DNA from: Bacillus sp. B1-b2
GTDB taxonomy: Bacteria > Bacillota > Bacilli > Bacillales > Cytobacillaceae
Reading direction: 5' to 3'
NCBI RefSeq assembly: GCF_009183415.1
Contig: NZ_WEHU01000002.1
Location: forward strand, 1 to 64,000
Length of the DNA: 64,000 nt
Part shown: positions 10,871 to 27,210 of the stretch, piece by piece
Layout of the letters: every line of letters starts with the position of its first letter
Numbering within the stretch: the stretch's first letter is position 1
Made by a program: the position numbers and the translations under genes
The notes under the pieces: model-generated
Database searches by the model: none
What the model was told of the DNA's origin: nothing
Seen by the model: only the letters and a program-made list of their open reading frames with translations

Positions 10871-11461
10871 ATGAAACGTCTTGCTATATTTGCTTCTGGA
10901 AGTGGATCAAACTTTCAAGCGATAGTTAATGCCGTTAAAAATGGAAATTTATCAGGCTCTATCAATCTATTAGTTTGTGATCAAAAATCTGCTTATTGCA
11001 TTGATAGAGCAGCAAAAGCGAGCATTCCCTCCTTTGTTTTTACTGCTAAGAATTATCCAAATAAAGAGGAGTATGAGAAAGAAATCCTACAGTATTTGAT
11101 CGACAAGGAAATAGATTTAATTGTACTTGCAGGTTATATGAGATTAATAGGAAATACCTTATTACAGGCCTATTCGGGCAGAATAATTAACGTACATCCC
11201 TCTCTACTACCCTCCTTTCCAGGAAAAGATGCCATTGGTCAGGCTTTAGAAGCAGGAGTAGAGCAAACAGGGATTACCATTCATTATGTAGATGAAGGAA
11301 TGGATACAGGTCCAATAATTGCACAGCAAGCTATACAAATAGATAGAAATGAATCAAGAGAGAGTTTACAAGAGAAGATTCATGCATTAGAGCATCAACT
11401 TTATCCTAAAGTCATACAACAACTACTGAATGAAGACCAGATCGAAAATCAGGGGGTATAA
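10871..11461 (+). CDS. purN: GAR transformylase PurN
   Basis: Glycinamide ribonucleotide formyltransferase, 196 aa, using 10-formyltetrahydrofolate. The [11 protein letters not shown] phosphate-binding loop is at the N-terminus. The catalytic Asn-His-Asp set is visible as [13 protein letters not shown] near residue 107 and [16 protein letters not shown] lies upstream of the ATG, 16 bases after purM, and purH starts two bases after the stop. Confidence 0.96.
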   Translation: MKRLAIFASGSGSNFQAIVNAVKNGNLSGSINLLVCDQKSAYCIDRAAKASIPSFVFTAKNYPNKEEYEKEILQYLIDKEIDLIVLAGYMRLIGNTLLQAYSGRIINVHPSLLPSFPGKDAIGQALEAGVEQTGITIHYVDEGMDTGPIIAQQAIQIDRNESRESLQEKIHALEHQLYPKVIQQLLNEDQIENQGV

Positions 11462-11463
11462 TT

Positions 11464-12999
11464 ATGAAAAAAAGAGCGTTAATTAGTGTATCAGATAAAT
11501 CGGGAATTACTGAATTTGCTAAGCAACTACATGAATTGGGATATGAACTGATATCTACAGGTGGAACAAAGAAAGCTCTTCAAGATAGTGGTATACCTGT
11601 TAAAAGTGTAAGTGATGTAACAGGTTTTCCTGAGATTTTAGAAGGAAGAGTAAAAACATTGAATCCTTATATTCATGGTGGGTTGCTTGCAAAATTTGAC
11701 GAACCTGGTCATGTTGCCGAGCTAGAAGAGCATCATATTAATCCTATTCAAATTGTATGTGTGAATTTATATCCATTTCAACAAACCATTGCAAAGCCTG
11801 ATGTAACGGTAGAGGATGCTATTGAGAATATTGATATTGGTGGACCTACAATGTTGCGTGCATCTGCGAAAAATCACCAATATGTAACGGTGGTTGTAGA
11901 TCCAGTTGATTATGAAACTATTATTTCTGAATTAAAGCAGGATGGAGAAGTACAATTCGAAACAAGACGTAGGCTAGCTGCTAAAGTATTCCGTCATACA
12001 GCAAGCTATGATGCTATGATTGCAGAATATATGACTGAGTTGACACAAGAAGAAACACCAGAGAAATTAACGGTGACATATGAATTGAAGCAATCTCTAC
12101 GTTACGGAGAGAATCCACATCAAAAAGCAGCTTTTTATCGTAAGCCTTTAGGATCAGCATTTTCTATTGCTAATGCTACACAATTACACGGAAAAGAGCT
12201 TTCTTATAATAATATCAATGATGCAGATGCGGCTATTCAGATTGTCAAAGAATTCTCTGAACCAGCTGCAGTTGCTATTAAGCATAGTAATCCATGTGGA
12301 GTAGGTATTGGAGAAGATATTTTCAGTGCATTCACAAGAGCATTTGCTGCAGATCCTGTATCTATTTTTGGTGGAATTATTGCATTGAACAGAGAAGTAG
12401 ATGCTGAAACAGCAAAGAAACTACATGAAATTTTCTTAGAAATTGTTATTGCACCTGCCTTTTCCGCAGAGGCACTTGAAATTTTACAAGGGAAAAGGAA
12501 TATTCGCTTATTAACCATACCATTTAACACTGGTAGCGATAAAGAAATGAAATTAACATCCATTGAAGGTGGATTATTAGTACAAGATTTTGACCGTTAT
12601 ACATTAGAGGATGCTACTATTTCCATTCCAACTGATAAGAAACCAAGTGATGAAGAGTGGGAAGCACTAAAATTTGGTTGGAAAGTGGTTAAGCATGTTA
12701 AATCGAATGCGATTGTAGTGAACAACAGTGAAATGACGTTAGGTGTAGGTGCTGGTCAAATGAATCGTGTAGGCTCAGCAAAAATTGCCCTAGAGCAAGC
12801 TGGAGAAAAAGCAGTAGGAGCCGTTCTTATATCTGATGCCTTTTTCCCAATGGATGATACGGTGGAAGCGGCAGCTAAAGCAGGTGTAACTGCTATCATT
12901 CAAACTGGTGGAAGCATTCGTGATGAAGATTCTATTAAGAAAGCAAATGAGTACGGAATTGCTATGGTATTAACTGGGGTTAGACATTTTAAACACTAA
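11464..12999 (+). CDS. purH: AICAR transformylase / IMP cyclohydrolase PurH
   Basis: Bifunctional enzyme of 511 aa carrying out the last two steps to IMP. The N-terminal MGS-like cyclohydrolase domain (about residues 1-190) shows SVSDKSG, STGGTKK and GRVKTLNP. The transformylase half shows [21 protein letters not shown] and the terminal [15 protein letters not shown]-like segment (here [15 protein letters not shown]). AGGGGG precedes the ATG. Length is normal. Confidence 0.97.
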   Translation: MKKRALISVSDKSGITEFAKQLHELGYELISTGGTKKALQDSGIPVKSVSDVTGFPEILEGRVKTLNPYIHGGLLAKFDEPGHVAELEEHHINPIQIVCVNLYPFQQTIAKPDVTVEDAIENIDIGGPTMLRASAKNHQYVTVVVDPVDYETIISELKQDGEVQFETRRRLAAKVFRHTASYDAMIAEYMTELTQEETPEKLTVTYELKQSLRYGENPHQKAAFYRKPLGSAFSIANATQLHGKELSYNNINDADAAIQIVKEFSEPAAVAIKHSNPCGVGIGEDIFSAFTRAFAADPVSIFGGIIALNREVDAETAKKLHEIFLEIVIAPAFSAEALEILQGKRNIRLLTIPFNTGSDKEMKLTSIEGGLLVQDFDRYTLEDATISIPTDKKPSDEEWEALKFGWKVVKHVKSNAIVVNNSEMTLGVGAGQMNRVGSAKIALEQAGEKAVGAVLISDAFFPMDDTVEAAAKAGVTAIIQTGGSIRDEDSIKKANEYGIAMVLTGVRHFKH

Positions 13000-13023
13000 G
13001 ATCTGAAAGCTTGGGGGACATAG

Positions 13024-14292
<1,269 letters not shown>

Positions 14293-14306
14293 GAATAAGA
14301 GTGTGG

Positions 14307-14350
14307 CCCTTTATAACAGTTTTGTTATGGAGGGTTCTTTTGTTTTTTAT
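14307..14350 (+). terminator. Purine operon terminator
   Basis: An 11-bp stem (14307-14317 with 14324-14334, two G-U pairs) is followed by TTCTTTTGTTTTTT. It lies 14 bases after the purD stop. Confidence 0.85.
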
Positions 14351-14408
14351 ATGGATAGAGTCAATTTTGACAGTGGGATATGGAAAGGGTTGCGAGAACC
14401 AAAATAGT

Positions 14409-14766
14409 GGGGAAAAAGTAGGTGAAGTGGTTCTAAGAAGAGTTATAAGAGCCAGGTTGGGAAGAAAAAGTAGGTGAAGTGGTTCTAAGAAGAGTTATAA
14501 GATTTAGATTGGGAAGAAAAAGTAGGTGAAGTGGTTCTAAGAAGAGTTATAAGATTTAGATTGGGAAGAAAAAGTAGGTGAAGTGGTGGCAAGAGGAGTT
14601 ATAAGAACCAGATTGGTGAGAAAAAGTAGGTGAAGTGGTGGCAAGAGGATTTATAAGAGCCAGATTGGTGAGAAAAAGCAGGAGAAGTGGTTCTAAGAAG
14701 AGTTATAAGAACCAGATTGAAGAAAAAAGTAGGTGAAGTGGTTTCAAGGAGAGTTATAAGAACCAA
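14409..14766 (+). repeat. Tandem array, family A (7 copies, 52-bp unit)
   Basis: Seven direct repeats of a 52-bp unit, the last 51 bp. The AAGANCC/AAGATTT element starts at 14447, 14499, 14551, 14603, 14655, 14707 and 14758. Each unit has a purine-rich part (GAAGAAAAAGTAGGTGAAG) and a hairpin-forming part, GGTTCTAAGAAGAG then TTATAAGAACCAGA, where GGTTCT pairs with AGAACC. Units 1, 2, 3 and 5 have lost perfect pairing at the right arm. No gene is credible inside. It lies between the convergent purD and SDR genes. The same family recurs at 40.3 kb. Confidence 0.9.
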
Positions 14767-14821
14767 GAAAAAGCAAAAATACATTCATAAGGGTTTATAA
14801 AAGATAATTTTTGAATTCCAA

Positions 14822-14858
14822 TAATACAAATGGCTCTGAGCAATTAACTCAAAGCCAT
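14822..14858 (-). terminator. Probable terminator of the SDR gene
   Basis: On the minus strand an 11-bp stem (14858-14848 with 14840-14830, one G-U) with a seven-base loop is followed by TTGTATT. The T-run is weak. Confidence 0.55.
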
Positions 14859-14881
14859 AAATAGAACACTATAATCAAATC

Positions 14882-15766
14882 CTAAGCAAGCTCTACGCCA
14901 CCTGTCACACCATAAATTTGTGCTGTGACATAACTTGCATCATTAGAAGCTAAGAATACATAAACATTGGATAACTCTACAGGTTGTCCAGCTCGTTTTA
15001 AAGGAACTTGTTCGCCAAATTCAGGAATAACTTCACTAGGTTGTCCACCAGAAATTTGTAGAGCAGTCCAGATTGGTCCTGGAGCAACAGAATTTACTCG
15101 AATTCCTTTAGGAGCTAATTGTTTAGCTAAACCGCGCGTAAAGCCATTAATAGCAAATTTGGTAGCCGCATAATCTAAGAGATTTGGACTTGGATTATAC
15201 CCTTGGACAGAGGTAGTTGTAATAATAGAGGAACCTTCTGGTAAATATGGTAAAGCAGCTTTTACTACCCAGTATAAAGAGAATACATTAATTTCAAAGG
15301 TGGAACGAAGCTGTTCTGTTGATAAGTCCATAATATCTTCTACAGCTTGCTGTTTCCCTGCAACTAAGGCAAGAATGTCTAATCCGTCTAGTTCTTTATT
15401 AGCAGTTTCTATCATTTTTTTGCAAAAGGATTCATCACTTAAGTCACCAGGAATAAGTACAGCTTTTCTGCCTTCTGCCTCGATTAGTTTTTTTACATCT
15501 TCTGCATCCTGTTGTTCGGAAGGTAAATAGTTAATGGCTACATCTGCTCCTTCACGAGCATATGCAATAGCAGCAGCACGTCCAATTCCAGAATCTCCTC
15601 CAGTAACAAGCGCTTTGCGTTCTTTTAATTTCCCAGTTCCTTTGTAACTAGTTTCTCCACAGTCTGGCACTGGCTTCATCTTAGCTTGAATAGCCGGTGG
15701 TTCTTGATATTGCTTCGGATACTTGTCTGTATAGTATTGATTTAAAGGGTTTATCGGTTTTGACAT
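14882..15766 (-). CDS. Short-chain dehydrogenase of the general stress protein 39 (YdaD/YhdF) type
   Basis: NAD(P)-dependent SDR of 294 aa with the long N-terminal extension (about 45 residues, rich in P, Y and K) typical of the Bacillus YdaD/YhdF group. The cofactor motif [10 protein letters not shown] is near residue 52. The catalytic Ser is in TTTSVQGY, and YAATK holds the Tyr/Lys pair. The C-terminal VTGG matches the class. ATG 15766 has GAGGAG eight bases upstream; the in-frame GTG at 15775 lies in that ribosome site and is rejected. Substrate unknown; the B. subtilis relatives belong to the general stress regulon. Confidence 0.9.
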   Translation of the reverse strand: MSKPINPLNQYYTDKYPKQYQEPPAIQAKMKPVPDCGETSYKGTGKLKERKALVTGGDSGIGRAAAIAYAREGADVAINYLPSEQQDAEDVKKLIEAEGRKAVLIPGDLSDESFCKKMIETANKELDGLDILALVAGKQQAVEDIMDLSTEQLRSTFEINVFSLYWVVKAALPYLPEGSSIITTTSVQGYNPSPNLLDYAATKFAINGFTRGLAKQLAPKGIRVNSVAPGPIWTALQISGGQPSEVIPEFGEQVPLKRAGQPVELSNVYVFLASNDASYVTAQIYGVTGGVELA

Positions 15767-15880
15767 ATTAATCACTCCTCATTCCTTTATTGTATTTAGT
15801 ATTTACCACGATTAGTTTTAAATAAACAAAAAAATGAATGTGACTAGATATTTGGAAAAGTATGGATTAGTTTAACCTGA

Positions 15881-16065
15881 AGATGAAAGCCCGAATTTGA
15901 CAAAAAGAAGCAAAAAGGTCGTTCATCAGCGAGATGAAAGCCCAAATTTGATAAAAAGAAGCAAAAGGTCGTTCATCAGCGAGATGAAAGCCCAAATTTA
16001 ATTAAAAGAAGTAAAAAGGTCGTTCATCGGCAAGATGAAAGTCCAAATTTCCTAAAAAGGTCGTT
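15881..16065 (+). repeat. Tandem array, family B (4 copies, 51-bp unit)
   Basis: Four direct repeats. ATGAAAG starts at 15883, 15934, 15984 and 16035. Each unit reads ATGAAAGCCCRAATTT, an A/G-rich stretch, then AAAAGGTCGTTCATC; TTCATC pairs with GATGAA across the unit junction. The array lies in the 389-base interval between the SDR start and the downstream end of the His-rich membrane protein gene. The rest of the interval holds the SDR promoter region and a terminator. Confidence 0.88.
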
Positions 16066-16112
16066 CCCCCCTCCGATAAAAATCCAACCACTAAAAACAA
16101 TTCTCCATTAAA

Positions 16113-16140
16113 TAAAAAAAGAGAACCATCATAGGTTCCC
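16113..16140 (-). terminator. Terminator of the DUF2892-like gene
   Basis: On the minus strand GGGAACC pairs with GGTTCTC (one G-U) and is followed by seven T. It lies 15 bases after the stop of the gene above it. Confidence 0.8.
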
Positions 16141-16155
16141 ACTATAAAGCATATA

Positions 16156-16572
16156 CTATTTTTTCATATCATCAGCTGAAAAAATCTTTTCTGGGCTAAA
16201 TTCTGCCATCATTTCTGCCACTGCAGGAGATGATGTTTTTTTCCCTTCATGACCAGGAGATTCGTGATGTTCATGAGAAGATTCCTGTTTATGTGTATTA
16301 TCATTAGGATTTGGCTTATGTGCGCGGTGTTGTTCATGGTTATTTTTTGAACCCATATTTGGGATAAGATCTTTCTTATCAAATAACGCCACTATAGGGC
16401 AATAGCGAACAATACCTTCAGCAATTTTCATTCCTGCAAGCAGGGCAATTAGTAAATAAGACTGTTTATACGGCTTTCTTGAAAGCTTAGCAGTACTCCA
16501 TGCTAGAAAAGTAAAACCGCAAGTAATTCGTATTAAGGCATCCACTAAACTAATGTTAGGTTTTGGATTCAT
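16156..16572 (-). CDS. DUF2892/YgaP-like membrane protein with His-rich tail
   Basis: Protein of 138 aa. The N-terminal 60 residues (NISLVDALIRITCGFTFLA start) form two membrane segments of the DUF2892 (YgaP-like transmembrane) type, ending in a YCPIVALF motif. The tail from about residue 75 is soluble and rich in His, Asn, Lys and Glu (HEQHRAHKPNPN, HEHHESPGHEG), which could bind metal ions; that is inference. ATG 16572 has AGGAGG ten bases upstream and is preferred over ATG 16581, which sits one base from it. Single gene with its own terminator. Function unknown. Confidence 0.75.
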   Translation of the reverse strand: MNPKPNISLVDALIRITCGFTFLAWSTAKLSRKPYKQSYLLIALLAGMKIAEGIVRYCPIVALFDKKDLIPNMGSKNNHEQHRAHKPNPNDNTHKQESSHEHHESPGHEGKKTSSPAVAEMMAEFSPEKIFSADDMKK

Positions 16573-16747
16573 AACTTTCATTCCTCCTACATAAATTTAA
16601 CAAAATAGTAATATTTGCTTTGCTTTTATATGGTAAAATAATGTTAATCTTTATAGAATGACATTATTGTACAAATATGGTTAGTAATCATCTTCAAAAA
16701 ATTTGATTAATATAAAGATTACCTTCATGAAAAAGGGGAGAAGAGTA

Positions 16748-18493
16748 GTGTTATTACCTCGATATCGTTGGAAAAACAAGGTTTTACGTGATCACGTTTC
16801 TATCCTTCAAGGTGAACAATCACCTACCATTATTTTGAAGAATGCAACATACTTAAATTTTGTTTTGCGTAAATGGATTACTGCTCATATCTGGATTTAC
16901 GATGATCGCATTATTTATGTTGGAAACGAATGGCCAATGAATAGATCAAATGCGGAAATAGTCGATTGCACTAACCTATTTTTAGTTCCAGGATATATGG
17001 AACCACATGCTCATCCTTTTCAAATTTATAATCCCCTAACATTAGCTCAATATACATCACAATTCGGTACAACAACACTTATAAATGACAACCTTGTATT
17101 GGCTATGCAATTAGAAAAAAAGAAAGCGTTTACTTTTATGGAGTTTATGAGAAATATACCATCTACCACATATTGGTGGTGTCGTTACGATGCTCAAACT
17201 GAATTAAAAGAAGAGGAAAAGGTCTTTTCACATAGTAATGTGAAAAGTTGGTTTGAACATGATTTGGTCTTGCAAGGCGGAGAACTGACAGCATGGCCGA
17301 GACTCCTAGATGGAGATGATATGATTCTTCATTGGATACAAGAAACAAAGCGATTGAAGAAGCCGATTGAAGGTCACTTTCCAGGTGCTTCTGAGAAAAC
17401 ATTAGCTAAATTAATGCTATTAGGAGTAGATAGTGATCATGAAGCCATGACTGGAAAAGAAGTTCTTAATCGTTTACTTCAAGGCTATAAAGTTACATTA
17501 AGATATTCCTCGATACGACCAGATTTACCAAACATATTGGATGAGATACATGAACTTGGAATTAACCAATATGATCAATTTATGCTGACAACAGACGGCT
17601 CGCCCTCCTCTTTTTATGGAGATGGACATATTGATCATCTTATTCGCATAGCTATCAATCATGGAGTACCACTAGTGGACGCTTATAGTATGGCTACAAT
17701 AAATGTAGCGAAACATTTTGGAATGGATTATCTCCATGGCAATATCACAACAGGAAGAGTGGCTAATATTAACTTTTTGCAAGCAAAGGATAATCCTACT
17801 CCTATTTCTGTATTAGCAAAAGGAATTTGGGTAAAAAAAGAAGGAGAGGAAGTGCCAGGGGTCTATCCAAAAATTGACTGGAACACCTATGATTTGAGTC
17901 CTTTGCAAATTGACTGGAATGTCACAAATGAAGATATGCAATTTTCTATGCCATTTGGTATTAAAATGGAGAATGCTGTTATTACAAAACCATATTCCAT
18001 TGCCATAAATGTTTCAGATGGAACTCTTTCTGAAGATCATGATGAGTGCTATTTTATGCTATTAGATCGTGAAGGCGAATGGCGAATAAACACGTTACTT
18101 AAGGGATTTACCAAGGAAATTGGTGGGCTTGCAAGTTCCTATACAGGAGATGGAGATATTGTACTCTTAGGAAAGAGCCAACCAGATATGATAAAAGCTT
18201 TTAATCGGTTGAAGGAAATAGGAGGCGGAATTGTTTTAGTAAAAAACAATAAAATTGATATTGAAATACCATTACCTCTTAAAGGGATGATGTCAGATCT
18301 TTCATTAGGAGAGTTAATGGAGAAAGAAAAGGAGTTAATTCAATATATTAAGGAAAAGGGATATTGTTTTGAAGATCCATTTTATACTATTGTCTTTTTT
18401 ACCTCTACCCATTTACCTTATATTAGAATAACACAAAAAGGATTGTATGATGTCATGAATAAAAATGTACTCTTTCCAGCGATAATGCGTTAA
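16748..18493 (+). CDS. yerA: YerA-like adenine deaminase family protein
   Basis: Amidohydrolase-superfamily protein of 581 aa close to B. subtilis YerA. The metal-binding HxH lies in EPHAHPF near residue 85. EGHFPGAS, DSDHEAMTG and TTDGSPSS supply further metal and catalytic positions. The family includes adenine deaminases (adenine to hypoxanthine), but YerA activity is not proven. GTG 16748 is chosen: AAGGGGAG ends eight bases before it and homology begins here. Upstream in-frame TTG 16703 and ATG 16727 lack a ribosome site. An 11-bp inverted repeat (16645-16655 with 16711-16721) spans the leader. Confidence 0.85.
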   Translation: MLLPRYRWKNKVLRDHVSILQGEQSPTIILKNATYLNFVLRKWITAHIWIYDDRIIYVGNEWPMNRSNAEIVDCTNLFLVPGYMEPHAHPFQIYNPLTLAQYTSQFGTTTLINDNLVLAMQLEKKKAFTFMEFMRNIPSTTYWWCRYDAQTELKEEEKVFSHSNVKSWFEHDLVLQGGELTAWPRLLDGDDMILHWIQETKRLKKPIEGHFPGASEKTLAKLMLLGVDSDHEAMTGKEVLNRLLQGYKVTLRYSSIRPDLPNILDEIHELGINQYDQFMLTTDGSPSSFYGDGHIDHLIRIAINHGVPLVDAYSMATINVAKHFGMDYLHGNITTGRVANINFLQAKDNPTPISVLAKGIWVKKEGEEVPGVYPKIDWNTYDLSPLQIDWNVTNEDMQFSMPFGIKMENAVITKPYSIAINVSDGTLSEDHDECYFMLLDREGEWRINTLLKGFTKEIGGLASSYTGDGDIVLLGKSQPDMIKAFNRLKEIGGGIVLVKNNKIDIEIPLPLKGMMSDLSLGELMEKEKELIQYIKEKGYCFEDPFYTIVFFTSTHLPYIRITQKGLYDVMNKNVLFPAIMR

Positions 18494-18558
18494 AATATAA
18501 AAGAGTACCTTTAACTTTTATGAATATTCTGATATATTTTATAGTGATGAGAAGAAGA

Positions 18559-18605
18559 ATAGTAATTAGAGTGTAAATGATTGTCATTTACACTCTAATT
18601 ACTAT
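18559..18605. repeat. 22-bp perfect inverted repeat between yerA and yerB
   Basis: Bases 18559-18580 pair perfectly with 18584-18605 around a three-base loop (TTG). The arms contain AGTGTAAATGA. No T-run follows on either strand. It could be an operator, a strong RNA hairpin separating the two messages, or a bidirectional stop; sequence alone does not decide. Confidence 0.65.
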
Positions 18606-18662
18606 AGTAGAAGCATGGAAATCTTACTAAATCTACTATTGAATGAAGTTTAGGGGGAAACT

Positions 18663-19700
18663 ATGAAGAAAAACAGTTTATTTCTATTGTGCTTAATGTT
18701 GATTATACTAACTGCTTGTAGCAAGGAATCAGTAGAGAAAGAAGAAGAGAAGAAAGTAGAAAAAGAAGTTGAACCAGTTGTTGTTGAACCAGTCGAAACT
18801 CCTTCCTATCCTTTAACAGGGCTACCGAGTCAGGAAGAAAGCACAGATAGAGCTGTTAGTGTTATGATTAATAATCATTCTGCTGCTAGACCACAAACAG
18901 GACTAACAGATGCAGATCTGGTATATGAGGTGTTAGCGGAAGGTGAAGTAACTCGTTTTTTAGCTGTTTACCAAAGTACTAAACCAGAAAGTGTAGGACC
19001 AGTACGTAGTGCTAGAGACTACTTTTTAGAACTAGCTAAAGGGTATAATAGTTTTTACGTAGCTCATGGTTATAGTGAGAAGGCTAAAGAACTCTTAGAT
19101 AGTGGTTATATTGATCATATAAATGGAATGCAATATGATGGGACTTTATTTCAAAGATCTACAGATCGAGTTGCTCCACATAATTCGTACATAAGTTTTG
19201 CTAATATAGAAAAAGGAGCAAAGCAAAATAACTATTCTTTGGAGACAGCTCCAGAGAAATTACCATTTTTAAGTATGGATGAAGTAGAATCTCTTGAAGG
19301 AACGGATAGTAATATGGTATCTATTTCATATGGATCTATTTCAACCTATAATTCTCAATTTATTTATGAAGAAGATATACAAAAATATATAAGAACATCT
19401 GATGGTGAACAAACGGTAGATTTAGAAACAAAAGAACCTGTAGCAGTTGATAATGTTTTTATTATAGAAGCAGAGCATCAGTTAGTAGGAGATAGTGGAA
19501 GAAGATCGATTGATTTAACTTCAGGAGGAAAGGCGTATTTAATACAAAGAGGAAAATGGCAAGAAGTTGACTGGCAAGATGTTAATGGACGACCGCTTCC
19601 TTTTAACAATGGAAAACCAGTAGGATTAGTGCCTGGGAAAACATGGATTAATATTGTACCTTCTAAACCTGGATTAGATAAAGCTATTTCTTTTGAATAA
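18663..19700 (+). CDS. yerB: YerB-like DUF3048 lipoprotein
   Basis: Predicted lipoprotein of 345 aa. A signal peptide ends in the lipobox LTAC with the lipidated Cys at residue 19. A Glu/Lys/Val-rich linker follows to about residue 45, then two DUF3048 regions, with PVRSARDYF and AHGYSEKA visible in the first. The family is anchored outside the membrane and its role is unknown. The ATG has GGGGG upstream. Order yerA-yerB-yerC is conserved with B. subtilis. Confidence 0.85.
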   Translation: MKKNSLFLLCLMLIILTACSKESVEKEEEKKVEKEVEPVVVEPVETPSYPLTGLPSQEESTDRAVSVMINNHSAARPQTGLTDADLVYEVLAEGEVTRFLAVYQSTKPESVGPVRSARDYFLELAKGYNSFYVAHGYSEKAKELLDSGYIDHINGMQYDGTLFQRSTDRVAPHNSYISFANIEKGAKQNNYSLETAPEKLPFLSMDEVESLEGTDSNMVSISYGSISTYNSQFIYEEDIQKYIRTSDGEQTVDLETKEPVAVDNVFIIEAEHQLVGDSGRRSIDLTSGGKAYLIQRGKWQEVDWQDVNGRPLPFNNGKPVGLVPGKTWINIVPSKPGLDKAISFE

Positions 19701-19724
19701 TGAATATGTAAGTGGAGGTATATT

Positions 19725-20039
19725 ATGCAAATAGATAAGTTAAGAGGAAGAGAGTTAGATCAGTTATTTGAGTCCATTCTCTCTTTAGAATCTTTAGAAG
19801 AATGTTATCTCTTTTTTGATGATTTATGTACAGTTAATGAAATTCAGTCTCTATCTCAACGATTAGAGGTTGCTAGAATGTTAAGAGAAGGAAACACCTA
19901 TCATACGATTGAAAAAGAAACAGGTGCTAGTACAGCGACTATTTCTCGTGTGAAGCGTTGTCTTAATTATGGAAATGATGCCTACGAAATGGCTTTAGAT
20001 CGTATAAAGAAGGACAACCCTATAAATACGAAAGAGTAA
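19725..20039 (+). CDS. yerC: YerC-like TrpR-family DNA-binding protein
   Basis: Protein of 104 aa with the TrpR-like helix-turn-helix fold. The segment SQRLEVARMLREG followed by IEKETGASTATISRVKR (residues about 47-78) is the recognition helix pair seen in the YerC/YecD family. No corepressor is known. GGAGG precedes the ATG and the gene starts 24 bases after yerB, so the two are probably co-transcribed. A strong terminator follows. Confidence 0.85.
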   Translation: MQIDKLRGRELDQLFESILSLESLEECYLFFDDLCTVNEIQSLSQRLEVARMLREGNTYHTIEKETGASTATISRVKRCLNYGNDAYEMALDRIKKDNPINTKE

Positions 20040-20045
20040 GGTTCG

Positions 20046-20080
20046 AACAGAGAAGGATATCCCTTCTCTGTTTTTGTTTT
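20046..20080 (+). terminator. Terminator of yerB-yerC
   Basis: An 11-bp perfect stem (20046-20056 with 20062-20072) is followed by TTTTTGTTTT. A second hairpin (20124-20132 with 20143-20151) lies downstream without a T-run. Confidence 0.88.
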
Positions 20081-20201
20081 TACTGGAATAAATGAAACCA
20101 ATATTCCCTCCCATTCGTCCAATATAGAGAAGAGAATTGTCACTTCTCTATCCGATTAAGAACATGAAATATTTACATCTATTCAAACATAAGGATTTCT
20201 T

Positions 20202-20228
20202 TTGTCATACATTATCTAATGCTATAAT
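20202..20228 (+). promoter_or_regulatory. pcrB-pcrA-ligA promoter
   Basis: The -35 is TTGTCA (20202-20207) and the -10 is a perfect TATAAT (20223-20228). It is preceded by TGC, giving a TG-N extended -10 that compensates for the short 15-base spacer. Confidence 0.65.
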
Positions 20229-20262
20229 GAAATGATGTAATGATAGAATGGAGGAAGTCTGC

Positions 20263-20955
20263 ATGTATGATGTGCGAGAATGGCGTCATGTATTTAAATT
20301 AGACCCTAATAAAGAAATATCAGATGAAAATCTTGAAATAATATGCGAATCAGGAACAGATGCCATTATTATTGGTGGATCAGATGGAGTAACATTGGAA
20401 AATGTGTTAAATTTAATGTCCCGCGTGCGTCGATACACTGTTCCATGTATACTAGAAATTTCTACAATAGATTCTGTTTCCCCTGGATTTGACTTATATT
20501 TTATTCCCACTGTATTAAATAGTACGGACACTAAATGGATTACGGGACTTCATCATGAAGCCGTAAAAGAATATGGAGATCTGATGGATTGGGATGAATT
20601 TCTCATACAGGGCTATTGTGTGTTAAATGATGATTGTAAAGTTGCTCAATTAACACATGCTAATACAGATCTTACAGAAGAAGATGTTGCGGCATATGCT
20701 TTAATGGCAGAAAAAATATTCCATCTCCCGATTTTTTACTTAGAATATAGTGGGAAATATGGGAAGCCTAGTTATGTAAGAGCAGCAAAAGAAAAATTAG
20801 CTGAAACCATTCTTTTCTATGGTGGCGGAATTGAAACAGTAGAACAAGCAGAAGAAATGGCCCAATATGCAGATGTTATCGTAGTGGGAAATATATTATA
20901 TTCAGATATGGATGCGGCTTTACGTACGGTAAAAATGAAATCTATTAAACGTTGA
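20263..20955 (+). CDS. pcrB: Heptaprenylglyceryl phosphate synthase PcrB
   Basis: TIM-barrel prenyltransferase of 230 aa. It joins heptaprenyl diphosphate to glycerol-1-phosphate; the family also contains archaeal GGGP synthase. [10 protein letters not shown] near residue 38, FIPTVLNS and the phosphate-binding [12 protein letters not shown] and VVVGNILY segments are present. ATG 20263 with GGAGG eight bases upstream is preferred to the in-frame start at 20248. It sits directly before pcrA as in B. subtilis. Confidence 0.92.
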   Translation: MYDVREWRHVFKLDPNKEISDENLEIICESGTDAIIIGGSDGVTLENVLNLMSRVRRYTVPCILEISTIDSVSPGFDLYFIPTVLNSTDTKWITGLHHEAVKEYGDLMDWDEFLIQGYCVLNDDCKVAQLTHANTDLTEEDVAAYALMAEKIFHLPIFYLEYSGKYGKPSYVRAAKEKLAETILFYGGGIETVEQAEEMAQYADVIVVGNILYSDMDAALRTVKMKSIKR

Positions 20956-21015
20956 ACTTCAATAGAGATTTAAGTTAAAATAGAATATATGTTCTTATGG
21001 TGGTGAAGAAAAGGA

Positions 21016-26386
<5,371 letters not shown>

Positions 26387-26402
26387 TAATAAGCGATTTG
26401 TT

Positions 26403-26447
26403 AGTGAATGAAGCAGAGTTATTATCTGTTTCGTTCACTCTTTTTTT
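26403..26447 (+). terminator. Terminator of pcrB-pcrA-ligA-yerH
   Basis: A 15-bp stem (26403-26417 with 26425-26439, including two G-U pairs) is followed by CTTTTTTT. Confidence 0.9.
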
Positions 26448-26530
26448 ATATTTTTCAAGAAGGACAACGGTTTTTTATTGGGCATTTAGAGTATAGTAGG
26501 AGTATGAATGTTATGAAGGAGTGTTGAGCA

Positions 26531-26983
26531 TTGTCAGACCCTAATTTAGATGATTATCTCCAAAAGGGGATGTATGGAGCTAAAGAGACAAAGCCTGAAG
26601 AACGAAGAAAATTCCTTGGATCACTTAGGGAAAGAGTGGTTATAGCATTAACTCAAGCCCAGGTTATTGAAAAGAAAGTATACACCGAAATAGAGGAAGC
26701 CATTAAGAGTAATAGCGGAGCAAAGCTCTATTTAAACGGACATTTAGATTACTCTTACTTATCGAAGTATATGAAGGTTGCAAACCAATTAAAAATGGAA
26801 TATACCATTGTCACGAATAAGGATGGAGATAGTGAGATTGGGTTGTTAATTGCTTATGATCATGCTATTGATAAAGATGAAATTTATGTAAAAGAATCTA
26901 GCCATGAAACGGAACATGAATTTGTTAATCAAGGTGAGAAAACAGGTTTCTTCTCGACAATCGGGAAATGGTTTAGTAAATAG
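26531..26983 (+). CDS. YueI-like DUF1694 protein
   Basis: Soluble protein of 150 aa of the YueI/DUF1694 family, resembling ribosomal L7Ae-like folds. The LGSLRERVVIALTQAQV segment and GAKLYLNGHLDYSYLSKY are characteristic. Translation begins at TTG 26531, with AAGGAG nine bases upstream; no ATG is available before it. Function unknown. Single gene with flanking terminators. Confidence 0.8.
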   Translation: MSDPNLDDYLQKGMYGAKETKPEERRKFLGSLRERVVIALTQAQVIEKKVYTEIEEAIKSNSGAKLYLNGHLDYSYLSKYMKVANQLKMEYTIVTNKDGDSEIGLLIAYDHAIDKDEIYVKESSHETEHEFVNQGEKTGFFSTIGKWFSK

Positions 26984-26994
26984 AATAATGGAGA

Positions 26995-27042
26995 AAATAC
27001 TCAAGAAGAAATCAGGAAGATATCTTTTTGGGTATTTTTTTA
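26995..27042 (+). terminator. Terminator of the YueI-like gene
   Basis: A 15-bp stem (26995-27009 with 27023-27037, with G-U pairs) and a 13-base loop are followed by TTTTATT. Confidence 0.75.
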
Positions 27043-27139
27043 TTGGGACATGTATTATAGCTTAAGATCTCCTTATTCACTAGACGTTTAATACTTGTCT
27101 AAAAAGTGAAATAAAATAAGAAGAGTTGAGGTAAATTAT

Positions 27140-27175
27140 TTGTTTTGTAAAATTGAATTGTGTACAATGTAATTG
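27140..27175 (+). promoter_or_regulatory. ohr promoter with OhrR operator
   Basis: The -35 is TTGTTT (27140-27145), then a 17-base spacer, then -10 TACAAT (27163-27168). Superposed on it is a repeated palindrome, AAATTGAATTGT then ACAATGTAATTG, matching the known TACAATT-AATTGTA operator of B. subtilis ohrA. OhrR bound here would block polymerase until oxidised. Confidence 0.8.
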
Positions 27176-27210
27176 AAAATAAAATAATATAATAAATGGA
27201 GGGATTTAGA

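Noticed and set aside
14409-14766. CRISPR array
   Set aside because: Regular 52-bp spacing looks CRISPR-like, but the whole unit repeats; there are no unique spacers, and no cas genes are nearby. The same applies to the other three arrays.
18559-18605. Fur or PerR box
   Set aside because: The centre ATGATTGTCAT is only loosely like the Fur consensus; the full 22-bp symmetry does not match any box I know.
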